From Erythrobacter sp. (GTDB lineage: Bacteria > Pseudomonadota > Alphaproteobacteria > Sphingomonadales > Sphingomonadaceae), in assembly GCA_030148605.1 (NCBI GenBank), contig JASBTD010000066.1, forward strand, positions 1-34,989: a stretch of DNA of 34,989 nucleotides, read 5' to 3'. The notes beneath the pieces are model-generated. The model saw only the letters and a list, made by a program, of their open reading frames with translations. It had not been told where the DNA came from and ran no database searches. Shown one piece after another: positions 8,792-17,786 of this stretch (position 1 is its first letter; every line of letters starts with the position of its first letter). The translations under genes were made by a program, and so were the position numbers.

Positions 8792-9473
8792 CACCACTGC
8801 GATCACCCCGGTCGTGCGGCTGCGCGCGCTCAAGCGCAGCTTTCAGCAAGGCGATACGATCATCGAAGTGCTGCGCGGTGTCGACCTTGACATCATGCCG
8901 GGCGAAATCGTCGCGCTGCTGGGCCCGTCTGGCACAGGCAAATCGACCATGTTGCAGGCGGTGGGCCTGCTGGAAGGCGGTTTCGAAGGCTCGATCGCGA
9001 TTGCAGGCGAGGAGGCATCGCGGCTGCCCACAGATGAGCGCACGCGGCTGCGGCGCGAAAATCTGGGCTTCGTTTACCAGTTCCACCACTTGCTGCCTGA
9101 TTTCAATGCGCGCGAGAATGTGGTGATGCCGCAGATGATCGCGGGCACTGATCGCAGCGAAGCCGAAAAGCGCGCAGAAGAGCTGCTCATCGCGCTCGGG
9201 CTGGGCCATCGGCTTGAACACCGCCCGAGCCAGCTTTCCGGCGGTGAGCAGCAGCGTGTCGCGGTTGCCCGCGCGCTTGCCAATCGCCCGATGCTGGTGC
9301 TGGCTGACGAACCCACCGGCAATCTTGACGAGCATACGTCAGAGCGCGTGCTGAGCCAGTTTCTCGAGCTCGTGCGCGGCGAAGGCAGCGCGGCGCTGGT
9401 CGCGACTCATAACGAACGGTTGGCCGCCAGAATGGACCGCGTCGTGCGACTGCATGAGGGTGTGCTGGAATAG
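8784..9473 (+). CDS. lolD: Lipoprotein-releasing system ATP-binding protein LolD
   Basis: The ATPase of the Lol transporter, 229 residues. Walker A is GPSGTGKS (47-54), the Q-loop is at Q99 ([11 protein letters not shown]), the ABC signature [10 protein letters not shown] begins at L151, and Walker [13 protein letters not shown] ends at D182. The HHLLPDF stretch is characteristic of LolD-type ATPases. The start ATG at 8784 overlaps the end of the permease gene, so the two subunits are translationally coupled. In related genomes lolCD is often followed closely by dnaE; here two small genes and a repeat lie between. Confidence 0.95.
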   Translation: MSDTTAITPVVRLRALKRSFQQGDTIIEVLRGVDLDIMPGEIVALLGPSGTGKSTMLQAVGLLEGGFEGSIAIAGEEASRLPTDERTRLRRENLGFVYQFHHLLPDFNARENVVMPQMIAGTDRSEAEKRAEELLIALGLGHRLEHRPSQLSGGEQQRVAVARALANRPMLVLADEPTGNLDEHTSERVLSQFLELVRGEGSAALVATHNERLAARMDRVVRLHEGVLE

Positions 9474-9571
9474 TTTCTTTGGCAGAAGCGAATCGGACGC
9501 TGGTGGATCGTCCTTTGCCTGTTCCGACAACCGATGCTTGAAGGTTCCGCACAAACAGTGGGGGACTGATC

Positions 9572-10102
9572 ATGCTTTATGTTTTGAGTGCAATTCTTCT
9601 GCTGCAAGCCGCGCCGGCGGCGCAGCCGGCACCTGCGCCGACACCACCTGCGCCGGCTTGCGATAGCGAAGGGCACGCCGGATTCGATTTCTGGCTGGGC
9701 GAATGGGATGTCTATCCCAATGGCCGTGATAACAAGGTCGCTGACAGCCGGATCGAGCGCAAGCACAATGGCTGCGCGGTGCTGGAAAGCTGGATGCCAT
9801 TGCGCGGGGCTGGCGGCAGCAGCCTCAACCATTTCGATACGGAAACAGGCCAGTGGTTTCAGAAATGGGTCGGCTCTTCGCCGGGCGCGGTCGAGTTCGT
9901 AGGTGGCGTGACCGAGGGCAAGATGGTCCTGACCGGCAATTGGCCGCAACCGGGCGCACCACACACGCTGATCCGCATGAGCTATACGAAAAACGAAGAT
10001 GGTTCAGTGCGCCAGCACGGAGAGGCCTCGACGGACCATGGTCTTTCGTGGCAAACATCGTTCGATTTCATTTACCGCCCGAAAGAGGACGCCCCCGAAT
10101 GA
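9572..10102 (+). CDS. Exported protein resembling the DUF1579 family
   Basis: A 176-residue protein with a short hydrophobic N-terminus (about 1-14) and an Ala/Pro-rich linker up to C30, indicating export or membrane attachment. The body begins with [14 protein letters not shown], the hallmark of DUF1579-like beta-rich proteins of unknown function, and continues with strand-like, Trp-rich segments. No catalytic residues can be named. GTGGGGG sits about 10 bases upstream of the ATG as a ribosome site. The stop codon overlaps the start of the glutathione peroxidase gene in an ATGA arrangement, which implies coordinated synthesis and perhaps a common oxidative-stress setting. That functional link is inference. 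Confidence 0.75.
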   Translation: MLYVLSAILLLQAAPAAQPAPAPTPPAPACDSEGHAGFDFWLGEWDVYPNGRDNKVADSRIERKHNGCAVLESWMPLRGAGGSSLNHFDTETGQWFQKWVGSSPGAVEFVGGVTEGKMVLTGNWPQPGAPHTLIRMSYTKNEDGSVRQHGEASTDHGLSWQTSFDFIYRPKEDAPE

Positions 10103-10578
10103 CAACGATTGCCGATTTCAAAGTAACCACCAACCGCGGCGAAGAGCTGGACCTTGCGACAAAGAAGGGCAAAGTCCTGCTCGTCGTCAACACCGCCAGC
10201 AAATGCGGCTTCACCCCGCAATATGACGGGCTGGAAAAGGTTTTCCAGAAGTACAAGGATCAGGGCTTTGAAGTGCTGGGCTTCCCCTGCAACCAGTTCG
10301 GCGCGCAGGAACCGGGCAATGCGGACGAGATCCAGGAGTTCTGCAAACTCAATTTCGGCGTCACCTTCCCGTTGATGCAGAAGGTGGACGTCAATGGTGA
10401 TGACGCATCGCCATTGTATGATTGGATGAAGGGCGAGGCGAAGGGCCTGATGGGCTCGACTTCGATCAAGTGGAATTTCACCAAGTTCCTGATCGACCGC
10501 GAGGGCAATGTGGTGCGCCGCTATGCGCCGACCGACAAGCCGGAGCGGATCGCGAAGGATATCGAAAAGCTGCTTTGA
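10099..10578 (+). CDS. Glutathione peroxidase family protein (Cys type)
   Basis: A 159-residue thiol peroxidase. The peroxidatic residue is C36 in [11 protein letters not shown], a cysteine rather than selenocysteine. The active-site partners are Q70 (FGAQEPG) and the W-N of KWNFTKFL. C82 in EFCKLNFG is placed where the resolving cysteine of thioredoxin-dependent members sits, so the real reductant may be thioredoxin instead of glutathione. C64 (FPCNQF) is also conserved in the family. A longer frame begins at 9853, but the ATG at 10099 matches the family N-terminus, overlaps the preceding stop by four bases and has AAAGAGGA upstream. Confidence 0.93.
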   Translation: MTTIADFKVTTNRGEELDLATKKGKVLLVVNTASKCGFTPQYDGLEKVFQKYKDQGFEVLGFPCNQFGAQEPGNADEIQEFCKLNFGVTFPLMQKVDVNGDDASPLYDWMKGEAKGLMGSTSIKWNFTKFLIDREGNVVRRYAPTDKPERIAKDIEKLL

Positions 10579-10587
10579 GTTAATTTT

Positions 10588-10676
10588 GTCATAGCGAGGA
10601 GGCCCGAACTTGTTTCGGGGCGACGTGGCGATCCATGGAACTGCTTCATGGATTGCTTCGCTTCGCTCGCAATGAC
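10588..10676. repeat. Palindromic intergenic repeat of the GTCATTGCGAG...CTCGCAATGAC type
   Basis: Ends GTCATAGCGAG (10588-10598) and CTCGCAATGAC (10666-10676) are inverted copies with one mismatch. An inner inverted pair, GCGATCCATG and CATGGATTGC, lies around a 9-nt centre. When translated on the minus strand it gives the well-known spurious string HCERSEAIH, which marks this repeat class in many alphaproteobacterial databases. It separates gpx from dnaE and ends about 67 bases before the dnaE start. Confidence 0.88.
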
Positions 10677-10743
10677 GAGCTAGGGTATGATTTCTTGTGG
10701 ATTGGCGCTTGGCCAATGCAAGGCTGCGCAGCATAGTGCGCCT

Positions 10744-13700
10744 ATGCCTTTCGCTCCTTTCGTTCCGCTGCGCGTTCAATCCTCCTACTCGATGCTTGAA
10801 GGGGCGATCGAACCCAAGGCGATTGCCAAGCTGGCGAAAGAGCGCGGCTTTCCCGCGATCGCGATTTGTGACCGCAACGGGTTGTATGGAACGGTCGCCT
10901 TTGCCGGTGCCTGCCTCGAAGAAGGTATCCAGCCGATCGTCGGCGCGATGGTAGGCGTTGCGCGGGACGAGGAAGGCCGCCAGGTCGATTACCTGCCGCT
11001 CTTCGCGCAAGACGAAACGGGTTATGACAATCTGTGCCATCTGGTCTCCAAAGCGCATCTCGATCGCCCGGTCGAATTCGAACCGCATGTGCAGCTGAGC
11101 GAGTTTGAAGGGCATACCGAAGGCCTGATCGCGTTAACCGGTGCGGGCGAGGGCGCGCTGACAAGGTTGCTGGCCGAAGGGCAGAAGGATCACGCAGAGG
11201 CGCTGATCGCCAAGCTCGACGCGCTTTTCCCCGGGCGGCTCTATATCGAGATTGCGCGCCATGGTGATCCGGCATGCAAGGCTGCTGAAAAGCCGCTGAT
11301 CGACATGGCCTATGCGCGCGATCTGCCTTTGGTGGCGAGCAACCCAGCGCAATATGCCGAGCCGCATTTCTACAGGGCGCATGACGCGATGCTGTGCATC
11401 GCCAATTCCAGCCACATCGATGCAGAGGACCGCCCGCACACCAATCGCGAGGCGTGGGTGAAATCGCATCGCATGATGGAAGAGCTGTTCGCCGATTTGC
11501 CGGAGGCGATTGCCAACACGCTGGTGATTGCGCAGCGCTGCGCCACCATTCCGCCCGATCGCAAGCCGATTTTGCCCAGCCTTGCCGGCGATCTGGAAGG
11601 CGAAGCGAAAATGCTGGCCGAAGATGCGCGCAAGGGGCTGGAGGCGCGGCTTGAGCCCTATGGCGAAATGTCAGCGGAAGAGCGCAAGGTCTATTTCGAC
11701 CGGCTGGATTACGAAGTCGATATCATCGTCGGGATGGGATTTCCCGGCTATTTCCTGATCGTTGCCGACTTTATCAAATGGGCCAAGGACAATGGCATCC
11801 CGGTGGGCCCGGGGCGCGGCTCTGGCGCGGGTTCGCTGGTCGCCTGGGCGCTGACCATTACCGATCTGGACCCGATCAAGCTGGGCCTGCTGTTCGAGCG
11901 GTTCCTCAATCCGGAACGCGTTTCCATGCCAGACTTCGATATCGACTTCTGCGAAACGCGGCGCGGCGAAGTGATCCGTTATGTGCAGGCGAAATACGGG
12001 CATGATCACGTCGCGCAGATCATCACCTTCGGCAAGATGAAGGCGCGCGCGGTGCTGCGCGATTGCGGGCGTATCCTGCAGATGCCGTATGGCCAGGTCG
12101 ATCGGCTGTGCAAGATGGTGCCCAACCATCCGACCGATCCGTGGACACTGCCGCGCGCGTTGAACGGTGCCGCCGATTTCAAGCGCGAGTATGACAATGA
12201 CAATGAAGTGAAGACGCTGGTCGATCTGGCGTTGGAGCTGGAAGGGCTACCGCGCAACAGCTCTACCCACGCGGCGGGCGTGGTGATCGGTGACAGGCCG
12301 CTCGCGCAGCTGGTGCCGCTGTATCGCGATCCGCGCTCGGACATGCCGGTGACGCAGCTGGACATGAAATATGTCGAAAGCTCGGGCCTGGTGAAATTCG
12401 ACTTTCTTGGGCTCAAGACACTGTCCGTGCTGCGCAAGGCGGTGGATCTGCTGAGCAAGCGCGGGGTCGAGATCGATCTGGGCGCGCTGACGTGGGACGA
12501 TCCGGCAGTCTATGACCTGCTTCAGTCAGGCAATACCGTGGGCGTGTTCCAGCTCGAATCCGAAGGCATGCGGCGCACGCTGGCAGCGGTGAAGCCGACC
12601 AATTTCGGCGATATCATTGCGCTCGTTTCGCTCTATCGACCCGGTCCGATGGACAACATCCCGCTGTTCGGCAAGCGCAAGAACGGCGAAGCGGATATCG
12701 AATATCCGCATCCCAAGCTCGAAGGCATTCTGGCGGAGACATACGGGATCTTCGTTTACCAGGAGCAGGTGATGCAGGCGGCGCAAATCCTGGCCGGATA
12801 TTCGCTGGGCGATGCGGACTTGCTGCGGCGCGCGATGGGCAAGAAGAAGCAGTCCGAAATGGATGCGCAGCGCCAGCGCTTCATCGACGGTTGCAAGGAA
12901 GTGTCCGGCATCGAGAAGAGCCAGGCCAACGAGCTGTTTGACTTGATCGACAAGTTTGCAGGCTATGGCTTCAACAAGTCGCACGCTGCGGCCTATGCGT
13001 TGCTTGCGTATCAGACCGCATGGCTTAAGGCGCATTATCCCGAAGAATTCTACGCTGCCTCGATGTGTTTCGACATGCACCATTCGGAAAAACTCGCGGT
13101 ATTTGTCGATGATGCGCGGCGTTATCCGGGTGGCGGGATCGAGGTGTTGCCGCCCTCGATCAATCATTCCGAAGCGCGATTTACGGTTGAGCAGACCGAT
13201 AACGGCTATGGCGTTCGCTATGCGCTCGCCGGTATCCGCAATGTCGGTGACAAGGCTATGGATGCGATTGTTGCCGAGCGCGAAGGGTCCGGGCCGTTCA
13301 CCAGCCTCAAGGACCTGTTCGAGCGCATGCCCAAAGGCGCGATGAACTCGCGCCAGCTTGAAGGGCTGATCTGTGCAGGAGCGCTCGACTGCCTTGATGA
13401 CAACCGTGCGAAGCTGTTCGCCAATGCCGACATGCTGCTGGCGGTGGCGGATGCTGCCGAGCGGGAGCGGGCAAGCGGGCAGGCGGCACTGTTCGGCGGC
13501 GAGGATGCAGCGGATGAAGACCTGCGGCTGGTCGAAAGCGATCCGTGGTCGCGCACGGAGAAGATGGCGAAGGAACGCGAGAATTTCGGTTTCTATTTCT
13601 CCGCCCATCCGGTGCAGCAATATTGGCACCTGGCCTCTGCCAATGGCGCGCGCAGTTATCAGTCGATCATGGAGGCGGGTGCCCCGACTGGCGGCCGTGC

Positions 13701-14226
13701 TCCAGCGGTGATGGCCGCGATGGTCGAAGGGTTCAGCAAGGGCCGCACCAAGCGCGGGGCGGATTTCATCCGTGGCGATTTCTCTGACGCTTCGGGCCAG
13801 TTCAGCGCCGCGTGTTTTGAGGAAAGCCTCGTCCCGCAATTCGAGCGCTGGGCTGCGGAGGGCACGTGCCTGTTGCTCAATGTCGAGCTCGATTCGCCTA
13901 ATCCCAGCGAGCCGCCGCGCGTGACAGTACGTGGTGCAAGGCCGCTGGACGAAGTGAAGGGCGGCACGCGCATGATGCTGACGCTCGACGTGCTTAGCCG
14001 CGAAGCCTTGGCCGATCTCAGGCTGGAGCTTGCTACAGGCGAACAGGAGCAAGGCGAAGTGATTGTGCGGGTGCTGGTTGATAGCGGAGAATACGCGACT
14101 ATCCGGCTGGGGCGTGATTTCGCGCTGGACGGCGAACTGGCTGAACGTCTCGGTGCGATCGAAGGTCTGGCCAATATCCAGCTCCAGCCGGTGCGGGCCA
14201 AGGCGAGCCTGAGATTGGTTGCCTGA
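10744..14226 (+). CDS. dnaE: DNA polymerase III subunit alpha
   Basis: Replicative polymerase of 1160 residues, usual length. The N-terminal PHP domain (about 5-270) opens with LRVQSSYSMLEG; the His-x-His pair of active PHP domains is missing, so this proofreading site is probably dead. The palm has GPGRGSGAGS and the catalytic PDFDIDF motif (D397, D399), with the third aspartate at D553 in KFDFLGLK. The fingers and helix-hairpin-helix region follow. An internal clamp-binding motif Q-A-A-L-F is at 913-917. An OB-fold-like part and C-terminal domain complete it. The frame is open from 10687, but ATG 10744 gives the family N-terminus; the ribosome site is weak. Confidence 0.96.
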   Translation: MPFAPFVPLRVQSSYSMLEGAIEPKAIAKLAKERGFPAIAICDRNGLYGTVAFAGACLEEGIQPIVGAMVGVARDEEGRQVDYLPLFAQDETGYDNLCHLVSKAHLDRPVEFEPHVQLSEFEGHTEGLIALTGAGEGALTRLLAEGQKDHAEALIAKLDALFPGRLYIEIARHGDPACKAAEKPLIDMAYARDLPLVASNPAQYAEPHFYRAHDAMLCIANSSHIDAEDRPHTNREAWVKSHRMMEELFADLPEAIANTLVIAQRCATIPPDRKPILPSLAGDLEGEAKMLAEDARKGLEARLEPYGEMSAEERKVYFDRLDYEVDIIVGMGFPGYFLIVADFIKWAKDNGIPVGPGRGSGAGSLVAWALTITDLDPIKLGLLFERFLNPERVSMPDFDIDFCETRRGEVIRYVQAKYGHDHVAQIITFGKMKARAVLRDCGRILQMPYGQVDRLCKMVPNHPTDPWTLPRALNGAADFKREYDNDNEVKTLVDLALELEGLPRNSSTHAAGVVIGDRPLAQLVPLYRDPRSDMPVTQLDMKYVESSGLVKFDFLGLKTLSVLRKAVDLLSKRGVEIDLGALTWDDPAVYDLLQSGNTVGVFQLESEGMRRTLAAVKPTNFGDIIALVSLYRPGPMDNIPLFGKRKNGEADIEYPHPKLEGILAETYGIFVYQEQVMQAAQILAGYSLGDADLLRRAMGKKKQSEMDAQRQRFIDGCKEVSGIEKSQANELFDLIDKFAGYGFNKSHAAAYALLAYQTAWLKAHYPEEFYAASMCFDMHHSEKLAVFVDDARRYPGGGIEVLPPSINHSEARFTVEQTDNGYGVRYALAGIRNVGDKAMDAIVAEREGSGPFTSLKDLFERMPKGAMNSRQLEGLICAGALDCLDDNRAKLFANADMLLAVADAAERERASGQAALFGGEDAADEDLRLVESDPWSRTEKMAKERENFGFYFSAHPVQQYWHLASANGARSYQSIMEAGAPTGGRAPAVMAAMVEGFSKGRTKRGADFIRGDFSDASGQFSAACFEESLVPQFERWAAEGTCLLLNVELDSPNPSEPPRVTVRGARPLDEVKGGTRMMLTLDVLSREALADLRLELATGEQEQGEVIVRVLVDSGEYATIRLGRDFALDGELAERLGAIEGLANIQLQPVRAKASLRLVA

Positions 14227-14341
14227 ACTCGCTCGAAGGGAACCAAACACCACCTCGCGTTTCTTTTGAATGATTGCCAACCGCGGCGTGTCTCGGCAAG
14301 AGAAGCGTCAACCATACAGAAGAATTGAGGAGAGAGACCCG

Positions 14342-15940
14342 ATGCTCGGTGCCATGCAGAACTGGACCATGCGCGTAACCCATGTGATCGACCATGCGGC
14401 ACGCGAAGCGGGGACCCGCGAGATTGTGACCCGCTGGGCCGATGGCAGCGAGACGCGCACGAACTGGGCTGGCATTCGCAGCGATGCGCTGAAGATGGCG
14501 CAGGCGCTGCAGGCTTTGGGCATCAAGAAGGGCGATCGCGTGGCGAGCCTGGCGATGAATCACTCGCGTCACCTGGTCAGCTGGTATGGCGTGGCGGGGA
14601 TGGGCGGCGTGCTTCACACTGTGAACCCGCGCCTGTTCGATGATCAGCTTGAATACATCGTCAATCACGCCGAAGACAAAGTGCTGTGCTATGACGCGGC
14701 GTTCCAGCCCATCGTCGACCGGATGAAAGAGCGCTGGACCACTGTCGAGCACTATATCTGCTATGACAGCGGCGAACATGCACCCGCGTTTGAAGACTGG
14801 ATCGCGGAGCAGGATGGCGATTTCGAATGGGTCACCGGCGGGGAAACCGATCCATGCATGATCTGCTACACCTCCGGCACGACCGGCAATCCCAAGGGCG
14901 TGCAGTATGAGCATCGCTCAACCCTGATGCATGCGCTGGCCGGATTGCAGCCCTCGGCATTCAATTTCAGCCCATCCTCCGTGATGTTGCCCGTCGTGCC
15001 GATGTTCCACGCGGCGAGCTGGGGCCTGCCCTATGCGGGCGCGATGGCGGGGATCAAATTCGTGTTCAGCGCGGTCAACGATCCGGCCGTCCTGCACGAA
15101 TTGATGATCCGCGAAGGGGTGACTGACAGTGCCGGCGTGCCCACAGTTTGGCTCGCCCATTTCCAGTATTGCGACAAGGAAGGGATCGACTTGCCGCCGC
15201 TCAAGGCAGCGACAATCGGTGGCTCTGCTTGCCCGCGCTTCATGATCGAGCGCTTGATGAAGAACGGCACCCGCGTGCAGCATGCCTGGGGCATGACGGA
15301 AACTTCGCCTATCGGCACCGTGGGCGGGCCGACCTGGGATTGGGATCAGCTCAGCTTTGAGGAAAAGGTCGACAAGACCATGAAGCAGGGGCGCCCTATT
15401 TTCGGGGTCGAGCTACGCATTGTCGATCTTGATGACATGATGACCGAGCTGCCGCGTGACGGGAAGACTTCCGGCGCGCTGCAGATCCGCGGACCCTGGA
15501 TTATCAAGCGCTATTTCAAGGCGGAGCAGGATGCGGCCAATAACGAGGGATGGTTCGACACGGGCGACGTCGGCATCATCCATCCGGATGGCACTTTGCA
15601 GCTGACCGATCGCACCAAGGATGTAATCAAGTCAGGCGGCGAATGGATCAGCTCGGTCGAGCTTGAGAATGCTGCCGTGGGCCACCCGGCAGTTGCCGAA
15701 GCCGCTGCCGTGGGAATGCCGCACCCCAAGTGGGATGAGCGACCTGTGCTGTTCGTGGTGAAAAAGGAAGGTGCAGAGGTTTCAGCCGATGAGGTGATCG
15801 AGCATCTGAAGCCGCTGGTCGCCAAATGGTGGTTGCCTGACGCAGTCGAGTTCATCGACGAAATTCCGCACACTGCCACCGGCAAGATCAGCAAGAAAGA
15901 CCTGCGCGACCAGTTCGCGGATTACAGGCTGGAGGCATAA
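14342..15940 (+). CDS. AMP-forming acyl-CoA ligase (medium/long-chain fatty acid type)
   Basis: An adenylating enzyme of 532 residues that should activate a carboxylic acid to its CoA thioester. The P-loop motif TSGTTGNPKG runs 177-186, WGMTETSPIG provides the A5-type motif, DTGDVG the ATP-ribose aspartate, and the catalytic lysine is K515 in TATGKISKKDLR. The overall pattern (GVQYEHRS, MFHAASWGLPYAG) resembles fatty-acid CoA ligases active on medium or long chains; the exact acid is unknown. ATG 14342 is preferred over the upstream open frame because GAGGAGAGAG lies just upstream. It follows dnaE by about 115 bases, in which no clear terminator with a T-run was seen. Confidence 0.92.
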   Translation: MLGAMQNWTMRVTHVIDHAAREAGTREIVTRWADGSETRTNWAGIRSDALKMAQALQALGIKKGDRVASLAMNHSRHLVSWYGVAGMGGVLHTVNPRLFDDQLEYIVNHAEDKVLCYDAAFQPIVDRMKERWTTVEHYICYDSGEHAPAFEDWIAEQDGDFEWVTGGETDPCMICYTSGTTGNPKGVQYEHRSTLMHALAGLQPSAFNFSPSSVMLPVVPMFHAASWGLPYAGAMAGIKFVFSAVNDPAVLHELMIREGVTDSAGVPTVWLAHFQYCDKEGIDLPPLKAATIGGSACPRFMIERLMKNGTRVQHAWGMTETSPIGTVGGPTWDWDQLSFEEKVDKTMKQGRPIFGVELRIVDLDDMMTELPRDGKTSGALQIRGPWIIKRYFKAEQDAANNEGWFDTGDVGIIHPDGTLQLTDRTKDVIKSGGEWISSVELENAAVGHPAVAEAAAVGMPHPKWDERPVLFVVKKEGAEVSADEVIEHLKPLVAKWWLPDAVEFIDEIPHTATGKISKKDLRDQFADYRLEA

Positions 15941-15952
15941 ATCCGTGGCGCG

Positions 15953-16021
15953 TCCCCGCGAAGGCGGGGGCCTCCTTTCGCGTCGCCGGGGTTTGAGCGA
16001 GATTCCTGCCTACGCGGGAAT
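15953..16021. repeat. Two-hairpin intergenic repeat (CCCCGC...GCGGGG / ATTCCTGC...GCGGGAAT)
   Basis: The first hairpin pairs CCCCGC (15954-15959) with GCGGGG (15964-15969) around GAAG. The second pairs ATTCCTGC with GCGGGAAT (16002-16021) around CTAC, with one G-U pair. Such TCCCCGCGAAGGCGGGGA elements recur between genes of alphaproteobacteria. It starts soon after the acyl-CoA ligase stop and ends 15 bases before the next start; without a T-run it is a repeat rather than a clear terminator, though it could attenuate transcription. Confidence 0.75.
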
Positions 16022-16036
16022 GCATAGAGAGACACC

Positions 16037-16471
16037 ATGACCAAATTCTACATCGATCCATCACCCGCCAATTTCCAGGCCTTCAAGGACTTGCCGCGTG
16101 ATGAGCCGATCCATATGCTCAACCTGCTGCGCTACCGCGAGCTGGCGGAATATCCCGAAGGGCACGAGCATCATGGCAACGGCTGGAGCGGGCGCCGTGC
16201 CTACGAGGAATATGGCAAGACTTCCGGGCCGATATTCTCGCGCGTAGGTGGCACGATAGTGTGGCGCGGCGCCTTCCAGACCATGGTGACAGGGCCCGAA
16301 GACAAGCACTGGGATGACGGCTTTGTTGCGCAATACCCCAATTCGGGTGCCTTCTTCGAAATGATCAAGGATCCGGACTATCAACTTGCAGTGGTCAACC
16401 GCACCGCCGCGCTGATCGACAGCCGCCTGATCCGCTTCAAGCCGGGTGAGGCTGGTGGGGGATTTGGGTAA
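16037..16471 (+). CDS. DUF1330-type small protein
   Basis: A 144-residue cytoplasmic protein with the features of DUF1330 dimeric alpha-beta barrels: an early LNLLRYRELAEYP stretch, a YEEYGKTSGPIFSRVGG segment, WRGAF and a C-terminal FEMIKDPDYQLAVVNRTAAL helix that resembles the NPxYQ-type region of the family. No catalytic residues are known for the family. It is placed after an acyl-CoA ligase and a repeat; a role in the same pathway is possible but unsupported. The start is an ATG with AGAGAGA upstream. Confidence 0.8.
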   Translation: MTKFYIDPSPANFQAFKDLPRDEPIHMLNLLRYRELAEYPEGHEHHGNGWSGRRAYEEYGKTSGPIFSRVGGTIVWRGAFQTMVTGPEDKHWDDGFVAQYPNSGAFFEMIKDPDYQLAVVNRTAALIDSRLIRFKPGEAGGGFG

Positions 16472-16548
16472 AGACCTGTTGCCCCAAAGGTGGACATCTC
16501 ACTTCTAGTAGCTTGATCGACCGGCACTTTCTGAGCCAGTAATTGCTC

Positions 16549-17781
16549 ATGTCCAGGATCAAGCTCTCTCTACTCATCGCATCAGCATCCCTCCTTTTTG
16601 CCACAGGCGCTCAGGCCATGCCTGACGATGTCACGGAAATGCGGCAGATCATCGCAACTGAATTTGGCGGTGATGTGAAGGCTTACGTGGAAGAGGAAAG
16701 CAAGGACTTTCGCAAGATGGGCTGCGAAGGACGTTTGGACTTGCTTCAGGCGCTGTTGGATGACGGACTGGTGCTGAATGACCTTTCCTATCGCACGCAC
16801 ATGGGGGCAACCAGTTGCGCCATGCGGAAGGAAGAGCCGGCAGCCTTCAAATTGCTCCTCACACCGGATCGTATGACGGAATGGGAAATGGCCTATTTCG
16901 ACGAAAATGTGATGTCGCCGCTCCAGTATGCGATTTACGAGAACGAATATGGCCTGGTTCGGACGATGCTGGAAAATGGCGTGCACCAGGCATTCAATGA
17001 TGACGATTATGCGGTTCTGACGCGCGAGGAGCAGCTCTTGCTCGTGGCGAACTGGGCAAATGATGCTGGCAAGGAACACGCGTTGCGAGCATTTCGCGAC
17101 GCGGGTTTCGAACACATCCTGGCTGCGGCACAAAACAAGGCGAATGTGCAATTTATCCGAACCCGTCTGGGCAAAGGTGGTGGTGGCGGTGGGGGGCTAT
17201 TCCGCACTATCGCAGGTGGAGTTGCGGGCGCCTATCTCGGCGGAAGCACCGGCGCAGCGCTCGGGATCCTCGAAGCCGGAACAAGCGGAGCTGATGAAAA
17301 GGTCGAGATTGATCCGACCAAGCCATTGCCGATTCCGACAAATCGGGCCGAATTGGGTATCATGTTTCAGCACGTCGACGTGCCCCGGCGCGGGCTGGAG
17401 ATTGAAGGGATTGCCGAGGGCAAAGCGGCATCATTCACGGATCTCGCGAAAGGTGACATCATTGTTGCCATTGGCGGCATGCCGGTTGCGACGCGTGGCT
17501 CTCTCTATGTAGCAACCGAACGGCTGGTAGATGCCGATCAGTTCGAGGTCGAGTATCTGCGGGACGGCGAAATCGGCACAACGATCTTTGGTCTGCTACA
17601 GCCCGAGCCTGAGATCGCGGAGGCTAGTGCGCTTCCTGTCGAAGACCAGAGTGTTTCGGTAACATCAGGTGAGGATTCCACGCTCGCTGAACTGGAACGG
17701 CTGGCTGATTTGCGTGATCGCGGGGTGCTTACGGAAGAAGAGTTTACGGAAATGAAGGCGCGTATTCTCGCAAGCGATTGA
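16549..17781 (+). CDS. Exported multidomain protein: ankyrin-like, glycine-rich, PDZ-like and SHOCT-like segments
   Basis: A 410-residue protein not recognised as any named family. Residues 1-23 form a signal peptide ending in GAQA. Residues about 55-150 contain helix-turn-helix pairs resembling weak ankyrin repeats (for example GATSCAMRKEEPAAFKLLL and SPLQYAIYENEYGLVRTML). At 208-246 is a Gly tract (seven consecutive Gly) followed by a glycine-zipper-like hydrophobic stretch GGVAGAYLGGSTGAALG, which could insert in a membrane. Residues about 268-350 look like a PDZ domain (GLEIEGIAEGKAA, LAKGDIIVAIGGMPV). The C-terminal 378-409 segment, LAELERLADLRDRGVLTEEEF, is SHOCT-like. ATG 16549 is preferred over TTG 16543. 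It converges with the radical SAM gene, with 5 bases between the stops. Confidence 0.75.
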   Translation: MSRIKLSLLIASASLLFATGAQAMPDDVTEMRQIIATEFGGDVKAYVEEESKDFRKMGCEGRLDLLQALLDDGLVLNDLSYRTHMGATSCAMRKEEPAAFKLLLTPDRMTEWEMAYFDENVMSPLQYAIYENEYGLVRTMLENGVHQAFNDDDYAVLTREEQLLLVANWANDAGKEHALRAFRDAGFEHILAAAQNKANVQFIRTRLGKGGGGGGGLFRTIAGGVAGAYLGGSTGAALGILEAGTSGADEKVEIDPTKPLPIPTNRAELGIMFQHVDVPRRGLEIEGIAEGKAASFTDLAKGDIIVAIGGMPVATRGSLYVATERLVDADQFEVEYLRDGEIGTTIFGLLQPEPEIAEASALPVEDQSVSVTSGEDSTLAELERLADLRDRGVLTEEEFTEMKARILASD

Positions 17782-17786
17782 TCGCA

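Noticed and set aside
10072..11115. Minus-strand frame of 347 codons across gpx, the repeat and dnaE
   Set aside because: It reads through the repeat, giving the known spurious HCERSEAIH string, and is antisense to two real genes.
14215..14246. TTGGTT...AACCAA inverted repeat at the end of dnaE as a terminator
   Set aside because: The stem is interrupted by a G-G mismatch, the loop is long and no T-run follows.
12526..14280. Long open frame of 584 codons on the minus strand opposite dnaE
   Set aside because: It lies wholly antisense to the clearly conserved dnaE frame, has low-complexity Arg/His/Ala-rich translation and no family motif. GC-rich genes commonly give such shadow frames.
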